Assembly: GCA_934875675.1 (NCBI GenBank)
Contig: CAKXIK010000006.1
Coordinates: 1 to 64,000, forward strand
Direction: 5' to 3'
Origin: an uncultured bacterium
Lineage (GTDB): Bacteria; Bacillota; Clostridia; Oscillospirales; Acutalibacteraceae
DNA: 64,000 bases
The notes under the pieces are model-generated. The model was not told where the DNA came from, did no database searches, and was given only the letters and a program-made list of their open reading frames with translations. Position numbers and translations under genes: made by a program. Below are positions 16,423-24,584 of the stretch, in pieces; positions within the stretch are counted from its first letter, which is position 1; the number at the start of each line of letters is the position of its first letter.

Positions 16423-16478
16423 ATTAGGTACCTAATTATTATGATAGCATCCCTCAATCTTAATTGCAAGGTACCTTG
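16423..16478 (-). promoter_or_regulatory. MarR-operon promoter with two GGTACC-centred palindromes
   Basis: On the minus strand TTGCAA (16464-16469), 17 bp, TATCAT (16441-16446). The 14-bp perfect palindrome ATTAGGTACCTAAT (16423-16436) lies just downstream of the -10, and CAAGGTACCTTG (16467-16478) covers the -35. Their centres are 43 bp apart, about four helical turns. They are good candidates for two MarR dimer sites. Confidence 0.65.
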
Positions 16479-16571
16479 TAAAAAATGCGGCGAATGGTAT
16501 TTCAAACCGTTCTTTCTTTTGTTTAGCAGCCGATTATCTTCAAAATATTTTAAAAAATATAATTTGTAACG

Positions 16572-16616
16572 AAACGTTTACTTTTTGATTGACATTTTTA
16601 TTGGGACTGTTATAAT
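16572..16616 (+). promoter_or_regulatory. Promoter of the amidohydrolase operon with a LacI-like half palindrome
   Basis: TTGACA (16589-16594), 16 bp, TATAAT (16611-16616). Just upstream, AAACGTTT (16572-16579) is a perfect 8-bp palindrome inside CGAAACGTTTAC. CG-centred sites of this sort are used by LacI-family regulators and CcpA; the match is partial. Confidence 0.6.
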
Positions 16617-16655
16617 TGCAAATAGAGCCAAATGGCGCAGAAAGGAGCGTATTTT

Positions 16656-17477
16656 ATGAAAACAGAAGCACAGCTGCATTTTGAAGATTCTATGCGTCTT
16701 TTCCGTGAAAATCGTGTAATTAACTGGCACGAGCATATCTGGGAGAGCGCACCCGGCGTACTGAACGAATCCACCCTGGAAAACCTGCTCTATTCGGGAG
16801 ATCACACGTATACCGACACGTTCCTCATTTCCACCCCTGTCACCTCCGATCAATTTTGTTCTCCGGAACGGTTCCGGGCGGCAAACGATGTTGTTTTAAA
16901 CGCGGTTAAGCGTTACCCTGACCGTCTGCGTGGCATGTGTTTTATCAATCCGGGCTATGGTAAAGAGGCTTTGGCGGAAATTGAACGCTGCAAGGCCAAT
17001 GGATTTATCGGAATAAAAATGTATCATCAATACCGGATGGACGATCCGGTTCAGTTTCCGATTGTGGAAAAATGTATTGAACTCGATATGCCGATTCTGA
17101 TGCATGCCGGTAAACTTAATTTTGAGCCGGAATCACAGCCGCGCATTTCGCAAGGGGAATATTTTGCACACGTTGCACAGCGTTACCCGGAAGCAAATCT
17201 GATTATGGCGCATATTACAGGCGGCGGCGACTGGCACTGGCAGCTCAAGGCGATGGAAAAGTACCCCAACGTGTTTTTGGATATGTCCGGAAGCGTAATT
17301 GATAGTCCCACTATTGAGGAATGTGTCGCCCGCATCGGGGCAGATCGCATTCTTTACGGTACCGACGGTTCCACATCTGCAGGTGTGGGCAAAATTCTGG
17401 GAGCCGAAATCAGCGAGGAAGACAAGAAAACGATTCTGGCAGGCAAAAAATATCTGCGCTTTTTAGGAAAGGAGTGA
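16656..17477 (+). CDS. Amidohydrolase-family metal-dependent hydrolase
   Basis: 273 residues, TIM-barrel amidohydrolase (amidohydrolase_2 type). Metal ligands are visible: NWHEHIWE (His25, His27), GIKMYHQY (Lys), LMHAGKLNF (His), MAHITGGG (His) and LYGTDGS (Asp). The family includes decarboxylases and hydrolases of ring or carboxylate substrates; the substrate here is unknown. The start at 16656 follows AGAAAGGAG. The next gene begins 5 nt after the stop and encodes a relative without these ligands, so the two probably act as a complex or on the same compound. Confidence 0.8.
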   Translation: MKTEAQLHFEDSMRLFRENRVINWHEHIWESAPGVLNESTLENLLYSGDHTYTDTFLISTPVTSDQFCSPERFRAANDVVLNAVKRYPDRLRGMCFINPGYGKEALAEIERCKANGFIGIKMYHQYRMDDPVQFPIVEKCIELDMPILMHAGKLNFEPESQPRISQGEYFAHVAQRYPEANLIMAHITGGGDWHWQLKAMEKYPNVFLDMSGSVIDSPTIEECVARIGADRILYGTDGSTSAGVGKILGAEISEEDKKTILAGKKYLRFLGKE

Positions 17478-17482
17478 GTAAC

Positions 17483-18271
17483 ATGGTCATTGATACTTGT
17501 ACTTATATCGGTCACTGGCCGTTCCGAAAGCTTTCGTGCAACACGCTGGCGCAAACTGCAGCCCGTGCCGAAAAAGCTAAGATTACGCATATCGTCTGCA
17601 CCAATCTGAACGCAATTTTTTATATTGATCCGATGGAAGGTAACCGGGAGTTTCTGGAAGAAATTAAAGCTTATAAGGGAAGCGTAACCGTACTGCCGTT
17701 TGCGGTGATTAATCCTACCTATATTGAATGGGAACGCGATTTGCGTGAATGTGCAGAGCTTGGTTTTGCAGGAATTCAGCTTGCGCCGCAGTACCATGGT
17801 TATTCCCTTGCCGACTGGCGTGCTGCGGAGGCTTACCGCATTGCGGGCGAGTTGGGGCTTGCCGTTAAAATTGACGTCGGATTTGAAAACATTCGTCAGC
17901 GCAGCCCGCTTGATACTTATCAGGATGTTTCGGGCAGTGAATTGGCTGCTCTGTTTTCCGTCAGTGAAAAACCCGTTACCATTGTCAGCACCGCATATCC
18001 GACCTATATGGGCAGTGCAGTCATTGATGCCGCCAACAAGCGGGACAATGTGTTTTTCAATTTGATTTACACGGATTCCTTTACGGATGGGCAATTGGAA
18101 GACTGCTTGAGCAGATATGGCGCAAAACGGCTTTGCTTTGGAACCCAAACCCCATTCCGATATATCGAGCCGCAGTTTGTAAAGCTTTTCTGTTCCGAAG
18201 CAACCAACGATGCACAGCGGGAAGAGATTCTTTATAAAAACCTGCAGGGAAAAATAAAAGGCTGCGAATAA
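17483..18271 (+). CDS. Amidohydrolase-fold protein lacking the metal ligands
   Basis: 262 residues. The opening IDTCTYIGHWPF aligns with the usual D-x-H-x-H-I-G-x-W-P-F start, but both His are replaced (Cys6, Tyr8). The Lys position reads GIQLAPQYHG, the first barrel His reads AVKIDVGF, and the terminal GTD Asp reads FGTQTP. All ligands seem lost while the fold is kept, so I infer a non-catalytic or differently active partner. The start at 17483 follows GGAAAGGAG that overlaps the end of the preceding gene. Confidence 0.75.
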   Translation: MVIDTCTYIGHWPFRKLSCNTLAQTAARAEKAKITHIVCTNLNAIFYIDPMEGNREFLEEIKAYKGSVTVLPFAVINPTYIEWERDLRECAELGFAGIQLAPQYHGYSLADWRAAEAYRIAGELGLAVKIDVGFENIRQRSPLDTYQDVSGSELAALFSVSEKPVTIVSTAYPTYMGSAVIDAANKRDNVFFNLIYTDSFTDGQLEDCLSRYGAKRLCFGTQTPFRYIEPQFVKLFCSEATNDAQREEILYKNLQGKIKGCE

Positions 18272-18308
18272 TAATTTTTAAAAGTTTTATCTTACAGCCT
18301 TGCTTTTA

Positions 18309-18357
18309 AAAACCGGAGGATGACAGTTAATTTTTGGACTGTTTTCTTCCGGTTTTT
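18309..18357 (+). terminator. Terminator after the amidohydrolase pair
   Basis: Outer stem AACCGGA / TCCGGTT with an inner GACAGT / ACTGTT pairing, followed by TTTTGTTTTT. Confidence 0.7.
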
Positions 18358-18366
18358 GTTTTTCCC

Positions 18367-18396
18367 TTGCTTGCGGGTAATGCAGTGTGATACAAT
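18367..18396 (+). promoter_or_regulatory. Promoter of the 18544-19623 gene
   Basis: TTGCTT (18367-18372), 18 bp, TACAAT (18391-18396). The transcript would start near 18403 and carry repeat copy C in its leader. Confidence 0.55.
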
Positions 18397-18423
18397 AAAA
18401 ACAAAGCAGACTGATTTTATTCT

Positions 18424-18515
18424 GATTTGCATTTAGAGACGATATTAAAATTGAGCAAAAGCTTGGATGTATGCGGTTTTTCAAAGATTTTAATGATGGA
18501 TTTAAAAGAAATCAG
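18424..18515 (+). repeat. Dispersed hairpin repeat, copy C
   Basis: Second copy of the 92-nt family, with AAAATTGAGCAAAAGCTTGG and GCGGTTTTTCAAAGATTTTA as its best-conserved parts. It lies in the leader of the gene at 18544, ending 28 nt before the ATG, in the same orientation as that gene. Confidence 0.75.
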
Positions 18516-18543
18516 GATGAGTCGGGAGAAAGAGGGAATCATA

Positions 18544-19623
18544 ATGAAAAAGCTGATTGCGGCAGCGTGTGCGTTTTTGTGCCTCTGTTTTGCCGGTGCG
18601 ACGGTTTTTGCACAGGACGAATTATCCCCCAACACCTATACCGTTGGAGATGCAGATCTTTCGTTTTTCTTTCAACCGGAAGGCGAATGGTATGTTTTGA
18701 CCCGGGATAATCTTGAAAACAATGACTTTGTAACCGATTATGAGCAGGATGCAGACGACCTTCTGAGCAATATGGAGGAAAATAACATTTACTTTGATGC
18801 ATTTGATCACGACATCACCTGTGAATTGATCATTTCTTCCATGCATGTCGGTTACCCGCGCAGCATGCAATCGCTTCATAATATGGATTTGGACGATATT
18901 GTGGATCAAATGCTCGGGATGGATGAATTGCAGGATGCCGGTGTTACGATGCATGACTATCAGTTGGAAACGGTGGGCGGTCAGGAATATCTGCGCTTGG
19001 AGTTTTCGCGCGGCGATGCAGACGGTACGTTTTATGGCCGTCAGTACACAACGGTAATCAACGGATATATTACAAACTTTACCCTGACTGCATATACCGG
19101 GGAAGAGGTTGACAGTGCAATGGAAGCGATGATGACCGAGCTGTTGACTTCTGTACAGTATACAGGAGCTCCCGAATGGCTGTTTCTTTTGATTCCCGGC
19201 GTAATTTTGCTGGCAGCAATTTTCATTGTAGTGCTGCTGCTGGTGCGCAGCTCAAAAAAGAAACGCGAACGGCAGGCTGCAATGGCTGCAATGTATGGCA
19301 CCGGCGTGCCCTATGCACCGCCGATGGCAGGGCAGCCCTATCCGCAATATCCGTCTCAGCCATTTTCTCAGCAGAACGGCGTGCCCACAGCACCGCCGGT
19401 GAATCATCAGCCCTACCCGCAATATCAACCATTTTCTCAGCAGCCAACCGCACCCCAGGCACCGGTGCAGACGGATGAAAATGAGCCGGTTGACGTTCGG
19501 ATGCAGGAATCTGCAGAGCAGCAAGGCGAAGATCAGCAGCATCAGGGTCATTGCTGTGCCTGCGGTGCTCCACTGAAGCCCGGAAGCCACTTTTGTGAGC
19601 AGTGCGGAATGCGCAACGACTAA
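18544..19623 (+). CDS. Secreted/membrane protein with Pro-rich linker and C-terminal zinc ribbon
   Basis: 359 residues. A signal peptide (1-23, ending VFAQ) is followed by an extracytoplasmic domain of about 190 residues with no motif I recognise, a membrane helix (about 213-240, LIPGVILLAAIFIVVLLLV), a cytoplasmic Pro/Gln-rich stretch with two PYPQY...PFSQQ repeats, and a C-terminal double-CxxC zinc ribbon (CCACGAPL...FCEQCGM). The layout suggests an outside domain linked to a cytoplasmic interaction module. The start at 18544 follows AAAGAGGG and opens the signal peptide. Confidence 0.75.
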   Translation: MKKLIAAACAFLCLCFAGATVFAQDELSPNTYTVGDADLSFFFQPEGEWYVLTRDNLENNDFVTDYEQDADDLLSNMEENNIYFDAFDHDITCELIISSMHVGYPRSMQSLHNMDLDDIVDQMLGMDELQDAGVTMHDYQLETVGGQEYLRLEFSRGDADGTFYGRQYTTVINGYITNFTLTAYTGEEVDSAMEAMMTELLTSVQYTGAPEWLFLLIPGVILLAAIFIVVLLLVRSSKKKRERQAAMAAMYGTGVPYAPPMAGQPYPQYPSQPFSQQNGVPTAPPVNHQPYPQYQPFSQQPTAPQAPVQTDENEPVDVRMQESAEQQGEDQQHQGHCCACGAPLKPGSHFCEQCGMRND

Positions 19624-19664
19624 GCGGGCAAGGCTGAAGATGAGACCTTGCGATAAATGATGGG

Positions 19665-19703
19665 GGCAACGTCTTTCTGTGAGTCAGAAGGCGTTGCCTT
19701 TTT
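19665..19703 (+). terminator. Terminator after the zinc-ribbon protein gene
   Basis: Long stem GGCAACG...TTTCTG / CAGAAG...CGTTGCC (19665-19698) followed by TTTTT. Confidence 0.85.
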
Positions 19704-19747
19704 AAAAAGGAGTGCGGAATACAAGACGATCTGCCGGAATGATTATA

Positions 19748-19839
19748 ATTTCGAATTGAAAATGGTGTTGATATCAAGAAAAGGCTTGAGCTTATGTGGT
19801 TTTTCAAAGAATTTTATCTGCCGTTTCAAGAGAAATTAG
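19748..19839 (+). repeat. Dispersed hairpin repeat, copy D
   Basis: Third copy by position. Its ends are imperfect inverted repeats: AATTTCGAATTGAAAATGG on the left, CCGTTTCAAGAGAAATT on the right. It ends 8 bp before the asnS -35 box, so it is upstream of, not within, the asnS transcript predicted from that promoter. Confidence 0.75.
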
Positions 19840-19847
19840 TATTATAC

Positions 19848-19876
19848 TTGACGAAATGCGATCGCCTTGCTAAACT
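19848..19876 (+). promoter_or_regulatory. Promoter of asnS
   Basis: TTGACG (19848-19853), 17 bp, TAAACT (19871-19876). The leader of about 60 nt has no T-box. Confidence 0.6.
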
Positions 19877-19942
19877 TAATTCAGTATCCGGAAATACGGA
19901 GCGGCGCAACGGAGCACCGTCAAAAGAAAGGAAGTTTCGGAT

Positions 19943-21331
19943 TTGAGCAATGTAGTTGATTTAAAACAAGTTTTTGCACAGCCCGATCAATTTATGAATC
20001 AGGAGGTTTCGCTGCAGGGATGGGTGCGCAATCACCGCAAGCAGAAAAGCTTTGGATTCATCAATTTTTATGATGGGACGGTGCTTTCGGAGCTGCAGGT
20101 GGTTTATGAAGAAAGCCTGCCTAATTTTGAGGAGATTCAAAAGTTTGCAATCGGTTCTGCGGTGTTTGTGCGCGGTACCATTATTCCCTCCGCAGGGAAA
20201 AACCAGCAGTTTGAAATGAAGGCGGCGGAGGTTCGGCTGGAAGGTGCATCCGCAGAGGATTACCCTCTGCAGCCCAAGCGTCATTCAATCGAATATCTGC
20301 GTGAGATTGCACATCTGCGTCCCCGTACCAAGCTCTTCCAGTCTGTGTTCCGTGTGCGCAGTCTTGCTGCGCAGGCAATTCATGATTATTTCCAAAGCAA
20401 CAACTTTGTTTATGTGCATACACCGCTGATCACGGCGAACGACGGCGAAGGAGCGGGACAAACCTTTCAGGTGACAACCGTTGACCCCGATGAGTGCAAA
20501 CGTCCGGTGGATTATACGCAGGATTTCTTTGGCAAAAAAACGTGCCTGGCAGTAACCGGTCAGCTCGAGGCAGAAATCTTTGCGATGGCATATAAAAAGG
20601 TTTACACGTTCGGACCAACCTTCCGCGCCGAAAATTCCAACACCAAAACGCATGCTGCCGAATTCTGGATGATCGAGCCGGAAATGGCATTCTGTGATCT
20701 GCACCAGCTGATGGATGTGGAAGAGGATTTCCTTAAATTCGTGGTGCGCACCGTGATGGAAAAAGCTCCCGAGGAGCTTGCGTTCCTGGAGCAATACACC
20801 AAAACACCGCTCACGCAGAAGCTGGACGAATTTGTAAAATCGGGCGTTGCGCGCATTTCGCACCATGATGCAATTGCTGCTCTGCGCGAGGCACATGAAA
20901 AAGAGCCATTTGACAATGAGCCTAAATTCGGCGAGGATCTTGCCAAGGAACATGAAAAATATCTCACGGATGTGTGGTTCCATTCGCCGTGCTTTGTTTA
21001 CGATTGGCCAAAGGATATCAAGGCATTTTATATGCGCCAGAACGAGGACGGCAAGACGGTTGCCGCCGTGGATATGTTGGTGCCGGGTGCAGGCGAGCTG
21101 ATGGGCGGTTCCCAGCGTGAGGAGCGTGTGGAGCGTTTGATTGCACGCATGGATGAGATCGGAATTAATGCAGATTCATTTGACTGGTATCTTGATTTGC
21201 GCCGTTTTGGCGGCTGTGTCCATTCCGGCTTCGGCATGGGCTTTGAGCGCTTGATTATTTACCTCACCGGCGTGGATAACATCCGCGACGTTATCCCGTT
21301 CCCCCGCACACCGGGTAACTGCGAATTTTAA
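19943..21331 (+). CDS. asnS: Asparaginyl-tRNA synthetase
   Basis: 462 residues, class IIb synthetase. An N-terminal OB-fold anticodon-binding domain (about 15-110, QGWVRNHRKQKSFGFINF) precedes the catalytic core with motif 2 (FRAENSNTKTHAAEFWMIE) and motif 3 (GFGMGFERLIIYLTG...PRTPGNCEF). It charges tRNA-Asn with asparagine. The start is TTG at 19943, preceded by AAAGGAAG; no ATG gives a full OB-fold with a ribosome binding site. Length is typical. Confidence 0.94.
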   Translation: MSNVVDLKQVFAQPDQFMNQEVSLQGWVRNHRKQKSFGFINFYDGTVLSELQVVYEESLPNFEEIQKFAIGSAVFVRGTIIPSAGKNQQFEMKAAEVRLEGASAEDYPLQPKRHSIEYLREIAHLRPRTKLFQSVFRVRSLAAQAIHDYFQSNNFVYVHTPLITANDGEGAGQTFQVTTVDPDECKRPVDYTQDFFGKKTCLAVTGQLEAEIFAMAYKKVYTFGPTFRAENSNTKTHAAEFWMIEPEMAFCDLHQLMDVEEDFLKFVVRTVMEKAPEELAFLEQYTKTPLTQKLDEFVKSGVARISHHDAIAALREAHEKEPFDNEPKFGEDLAKEHEKYLTDVWFHSPCFVYDWPKDIKAFYMRQNEDGKTVAAVDMLVPGAGELMGGSQREERVERLIARMDEIGINADSFDWYLDLRRFGGCVHSGFGMGFERLIIYLTGVDNIRDVIPFPRTPGNCEF

Positions 21332-21367
21332 TTGCGGTTGAGTTTGAAACGAAAAGGAGGAGGCACC

Positions 21368-22279
21368 GTGAAGAAAGGCAAAAAGACAATGCCTGCGGTT
21401 TCGGCAGCGGCACTTTGCCTTGCAGCGGCAATGTGCGTGGGCTGTGGAGCGGAAAGCGCTTCCTCCGGTTCTGCAGATTTGCAATCGGCACAAGAATCAC
21501 AGGATGCGGCGTCTTCTGCGTTACAGACACAAACGCTTTCAGTACAGTTTCTCAAGGTGGGAAAAGCAGACGCAATGGTGCTGTTTTGCGACGGAGAAGC
21601 GATGGTGATTGATACGGGAGAAGCGGGTGATGGCGGCAAGGTGCTCAATGCACTTTCTGCTGCCGGGGTTTCTTCGGTCAAGGCGTTGATTTTGACGCAC
21701 TTTGACAAGGATCACATCGGCGGTGCGGCAGAGCTTTTGGAAGGCATTTCTGTGCAACGCGTATTCTGCCCGGATTATGAGGAAAATTCCGACGAAATGC
21801 AGGCACTGCAGGATGCGCTGCAGCGCACCGGAGTTCCGGTTTCGGTGCTGACCGCGGAGGAAACCGTTGCATGCGGATCAGCAGTACTTACGCTGCTGCC
21901 GCCGGGCAAAAGTGACCGCAGTGATAATGATTCCTCCATCGTAACACTGCTCACATTCGGCGAGAGGAAAATGCTTTTTGCCGGGGATGCCATGGAAACA
22001 CGCATTGCAGAGCTTTTGCAGGACAGCCGCATTACTTCCGGTGGGTTTGATCTGCTCAAGGTGCCGCATCATGGTACACTCTGCGGCAAGAGCGCGGAGC
22101 TGATTAACGCGGTGCAGCCCAAGCTGGCGGTAATCTGCTGCTCCAAAAAGAATCCGCCGGATGACACACTTCTTTCGCTTTTGACCGCGCAGGGAACACA
22201 GGTTTTCACCACCGATTCAGGTACGGTTACGGTGGAAAGCAACGGAATCAATGTGCCGAAGGTGAACACAAACAATTGA
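21368..22279 (+). CDS. Lipoprotein with ComEC-type metallo-beta-lactamase domain
   Basis: 303 residues. A signal with a Cys-containing lipobox-like end (about 20-30, MCVGCGAES) and a Ser/Ala/Gln-rich linker precede a metallo-beta-lactamase fold: THFDKDHIGG (metal site), FAGDAM and VPHHGTLCGKS. This is like the soluble C-terminal domain of ComEC/Rec2 and other extracellular nucleases or hydrolases, so a surface-anchored phosphodiesterase or nuclease is plausible. Start is GTG at 21368 after AAGGAGGAG. It follows asnS by 36 nt and shares its terminator. Confidence 0.8.
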   Translation: MKKGKKTMPAVSAAALCLAAAMCVGCGAESASSGSADLQSAQESQDAASSALQTQTLSVQFLKVGKADAMVLFCDGEAMVIDTGEAGDGGKVLNALSAAGVSSVKALILTHFDKDHIGGAAELLEGISVQRVFCPDYEENSDEMQALQDALQRTGVPVSVLTAEETVACGSAVLTLLPPGKSDRSDNDSSIVTLLTFGERKMLFAGDAMETRIAELLQDSRITSGGFDLLKVPHHGTLCGKSAELINAVQPKLAVICCSKKNPPDDTLLSLLTAQGTQVFTTDSGTVTVESNGINVPKVNTNN

Positions 22280-22286
22280 ATGAAAA

Positions 22287-22332
22287 AATCAGGGTATCAT
22301 TGCGCAAGACAGCAATGATACCCTGATTTTAT
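22287..22332 (+). terminator. Terminator after the asnS/MBL genes
   Basis: Perfect 17-bp stem AATCAGGGTATCATTGC (22287-22303) / GCAATGATACCCTGATT (22312-22328), then TTTATT. Confidence 0.92.
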
Positions 22333-22445
22333 TCGAAATTAAAATTTCGGTTGTACTTGTAAAGCAGGCAGAAATAGCATTGCAGGAAATGTTTTTGCGC
22401 AGCGCATCCGGTATACTAATACTACCGTGCGGAAGGAGAGTGACC

Positions 22446-23753
22446 ATGCAATACCCGGAAAAAATTAAAAACGAGCTTGAATATATTGAGCAAAACCTCA
22501 AGACGGAAATTACGGCGGAGGAGCTTGCAAAAAAAGCAAACTATTCCGTTTATCATTATTGCCGCTTGTTTTCAGCTGCAACGGGCTTGTCGGTGGCGGG
22601 GTATATTTTGAACAGGCGACTTGACCATGCGCTTGCTGAAATTGCCTGTGGACGAAAAGCTATTGAAGTTGTGCTGGAATACGGTTTTGACACTTATGCA
22701 GGGTTTTATAAGGCGTTTGTCCGGATGTATGGCTGCTCTGCGAAAAAGTATCTCAGCATTTATCAACAACACCAACCAACCAAACCGGAGGTGGCAAGAA
22801 TGAAATCCTACACTAAAAATGAACTCAGAAAGATTTTGGATCACTGGGATATCCCGAAGAATTTGTCAATTGGGGATGTTTCGATTGCCAATGGCGCAAA
22901 AGTGGATGAGTCCGAGTGGAAAATCGGCGACGCATATATTCTGAAAACCGGCAACCGTGTTGAGCGCATCAGGCATTTAAAAATTGCACAGGCGCTCGGC
23001 AGAAATGGATTCCCGTCCTTATTGCCCGTTCCCACGAAAGCGGGTGATGACTTTTTGGAGGGCGACGATATTTTTATCCTTTCCCATGCGGTAAAGGGTG
23101 CGCCGATAGCGTCCGAAAAGCTGTGCGGAGAGCATTGCGCTCCATATGCAGAAGAGTATGGAAGAGGAATCGCCAGACTACATAAGGCATTAAAGGAAAT
23201 CCAAAAGGACATCAATCCCGATGAAATCAATTTGTATCAAAATGTTATGGAATGGGCATTGCCAAGTGTCCGGAGGCAAAACCGTCAGTGGGATATGAAA
23301 ATTGATGATAGTTTTTTTGAGGATTACACCAAGACCTTTGGAGCGCTGTATGTCGGACTTCCCAGACAATTGATTCACCGTAACCCCTGTCCGGGCTATG
23401 TATTTTTTGAGGGGGAACAGGTTTCTGGATTTGAAGATTTTGATTTGAGTGAATGCAATATTCGTCTGTGGGATCCTTGTTATTGTGCCACAGGTATTCT
23501 CAGCGAAGGCCATGACGCGATGTGTGCAATCTGGCTGGATATCCTGAAATCACTTTTGCAGGGTTACAACAAAGAAAATCCTCTTCTGCGGCAGGAAAAG
23601 CAGGCAGTGTATTATGTAATATGTTCTATTCAGATGATCTGCGTGGCTTATTTTGAAAGTTGCGATGAGTATAAAGCACTTGCCAAAACAAATCGTCAGA
23701 TGCTGCAATTTATTATTCACAACCGGAATCAGATTGAGGGCATTTTCAACTGA
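22446..23753 (+). CDS. AraC-type DNA-binding domain fused to an aminoglycoside-phosphotransferase-like domain
   Basis: 435 residues. Residues 1-100 are an AraC/XylS helix-turn-helix pair (LAKKANYSVYHYCRLFSAATGLSVAGYI and VLEYGFDTYAGFYKAFVRMYG in shorter pieces). Residues about 125-430 look like an APH/choline-kinase fold (EYGRGIARLHKAL, then the catalytic loop). The loop reads LIHRNPCPGYVFF where active kinases have HGD....N, so the catalytic Asp is Asn and the Asn is Tyr; the metal-binding DFD (GFEDFDLSE) is kept. I infer a ligand-sensing pseudokinase controlling a regulator. The start at 22446 follows GGAAGGAG. Confidence 0.8.
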   Translation: MQYPEKIKNELEYIEQNLKTEITAEELAKKANYSVYHYCRLFSAATGLSVAGYILNRRLDHALAEIACGRKAIEVVLEYGFDTYAGFYKAFVRMYGCSAKKYLSIYQQHQPTKPEVARMKSYTKNELRKILDHWDIPKNLSIGDVSIANGAKVDESEWKIGDAYILKTGNRVERIRHLKIAQALGRNGFPSLLPVPTKAGDDFLEGDDIFILSHAVKGAPIASEKLCGEHCAPYAEEYGRGIARLHKALKEIQKDINPDEINLYQNVMEWALPSVRRQNRQWDMKIDDSFFEDYTKTFGALYVGLPRQLIHRNPCPGYVFFEGEQVSGFEDFDLSECNIRLWDPCYCATGILSEGHDAMCAIWLDILKSLLQGYNKENPLLRQEKQAVYYVICSIQMICVAYFESCDEYKALAKTNRQMLQFIIHNRNQIEGIFN

Positions 23754-23754
23754 A

Positions 23755-23815
23755 AAGGCAATCCTAATTTAATATGCATTCATATGCACAACAATTGCCT
23801 CCGTTTTTTTGCGAC
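23755..23815. terminator. Terminator between convergent genes
   Basis: Stem AAGGCAAT / ATTGCCT enclosing a second pairing of ATGCAT with ATATGCA, followed by CCGTTTTTTT. Confidence 0.6.
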
Positions 23816-23897
23816 GGGTACTTGTTGTACATATGAATTTTTTGTTGTGCAGGCGCAACACGACCGAAAAGGAAATAGTTTTGGTTTTATATTATAC

Positions 23898-24530
23898 TTA
23901 CCACAACCCGTTGGTATCGCCAAGCAAAATGTATTTTATATTTTTATTTATCTCTTTTTCATTAATACCTTTTAAAATTAATGGCTCAATTACTTCACGG
24001 CTTTCTCGCGTGTGGGGAAGAGTAGCGGCAAGTGCGTTGGCTTTTTCAATTCTTCCACACTTTAAATATAAAAAACAAAGCACAGCGCGGGTGGTCGATT
24101 TCTGTTTTTCATTTGTTGACAAAGGAAGCCCTCGTTCTATTAATTGGATTGCTTCCTCGGTTTTTGCTTGTAACGCCAAAACGCCGGCTAAACCAAGAAT
24201 CATACCGGGTTTGTTAGGATAAATTAACAATGCGTCCCGGTAAACACGTTCTGCGGCCTGATAATCTCCGTTTCTTTGAAACTCGGATGCAGTTTTATGG
24301 ATGTTGTATCGTGTCTCTTCTGCGCGAATGATATCCATGCCAATAAGTAGATCGATACTTGTTTCAAGTATGTTTGCCAGTGCGGGTAAAAAAGTTATAT
24401 CTGGATAACAGTCACCACGCTCCCATTTTGAAACGCTCTGCGGGGTAACGTTAAGGTATTTCGCAATATCCTCTTGAGTCAAATTTTTTACAATACGATA
24501 TTTTTTTAAGTTTTCGGATAAATACAACAT
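23898..24530 (-). CDS. XRE-family regulator with TPR-like C-terminus
   Basis: 210 residues. The N-terminal helix-turn-helix (about 5-60, NLTQEDIAKYLNVTPQSVSK) is followed by a helical region with tetratricopeptide-like repeats (FQRNGDYQAAERVYRDALLI; ALQAKTEEAIQLIERGL; YLKCGRIEKANALAATL). Related Firmicutes regulators sense peptides or work with an adjacent transporter, but none is next to it. GGGGGG lies 8 nt before the ATG. Confidence 0.82.
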   Translation of the reverse strand: MLYLSENLKKYRIVKNLTQEDIAKYLNVTPQSVSKWERGDCYPDITFLPALANILETSIDLLIGMDIIRAEETRYNIHKTASEFQRNGDYQAAERVYRDALLIYPNKPGMILGLAGVLALQAKTEEAIQLIERGLPLSTNEKQKSTTRAVLCFLYLKCGRIEKANALAATLPHTRESREVIEPLILKGINEKEINKNIKYILLGDTNGLW

Positions 24531-24556
24531 GATAAACCCCCCTTACGTTTACCTAT

Positions 24557-24584
24557 ATTTTATCAGAATTCGGTATATTTTCAA
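24557..24584 (-). promoter_or_regulatory. Promoter of the XRE regulator
   Basis: On the minus strand TTGAAA (24579-24584), 16 bp, TAAAAT (24557-24562). Confidence 0.55.

Noticed and set aside
19300..19480. CRISPR-like or tandem DNA repeat
   Set aside because: The repeated CAGCCCTA(T/C)CCGCAATAT units are two codon-level repeats of a Pro/Gln-rich linker, not regularly spaced direct repeats.
19657..19839. Short plus-strand frame ending in repeat copy D
   Set aside because: The resemblance between its C-terminal peptide and that upstream of 18544 is caused by the non-coding repeat, not by a protein family; both frames lack proper ribosome sites.
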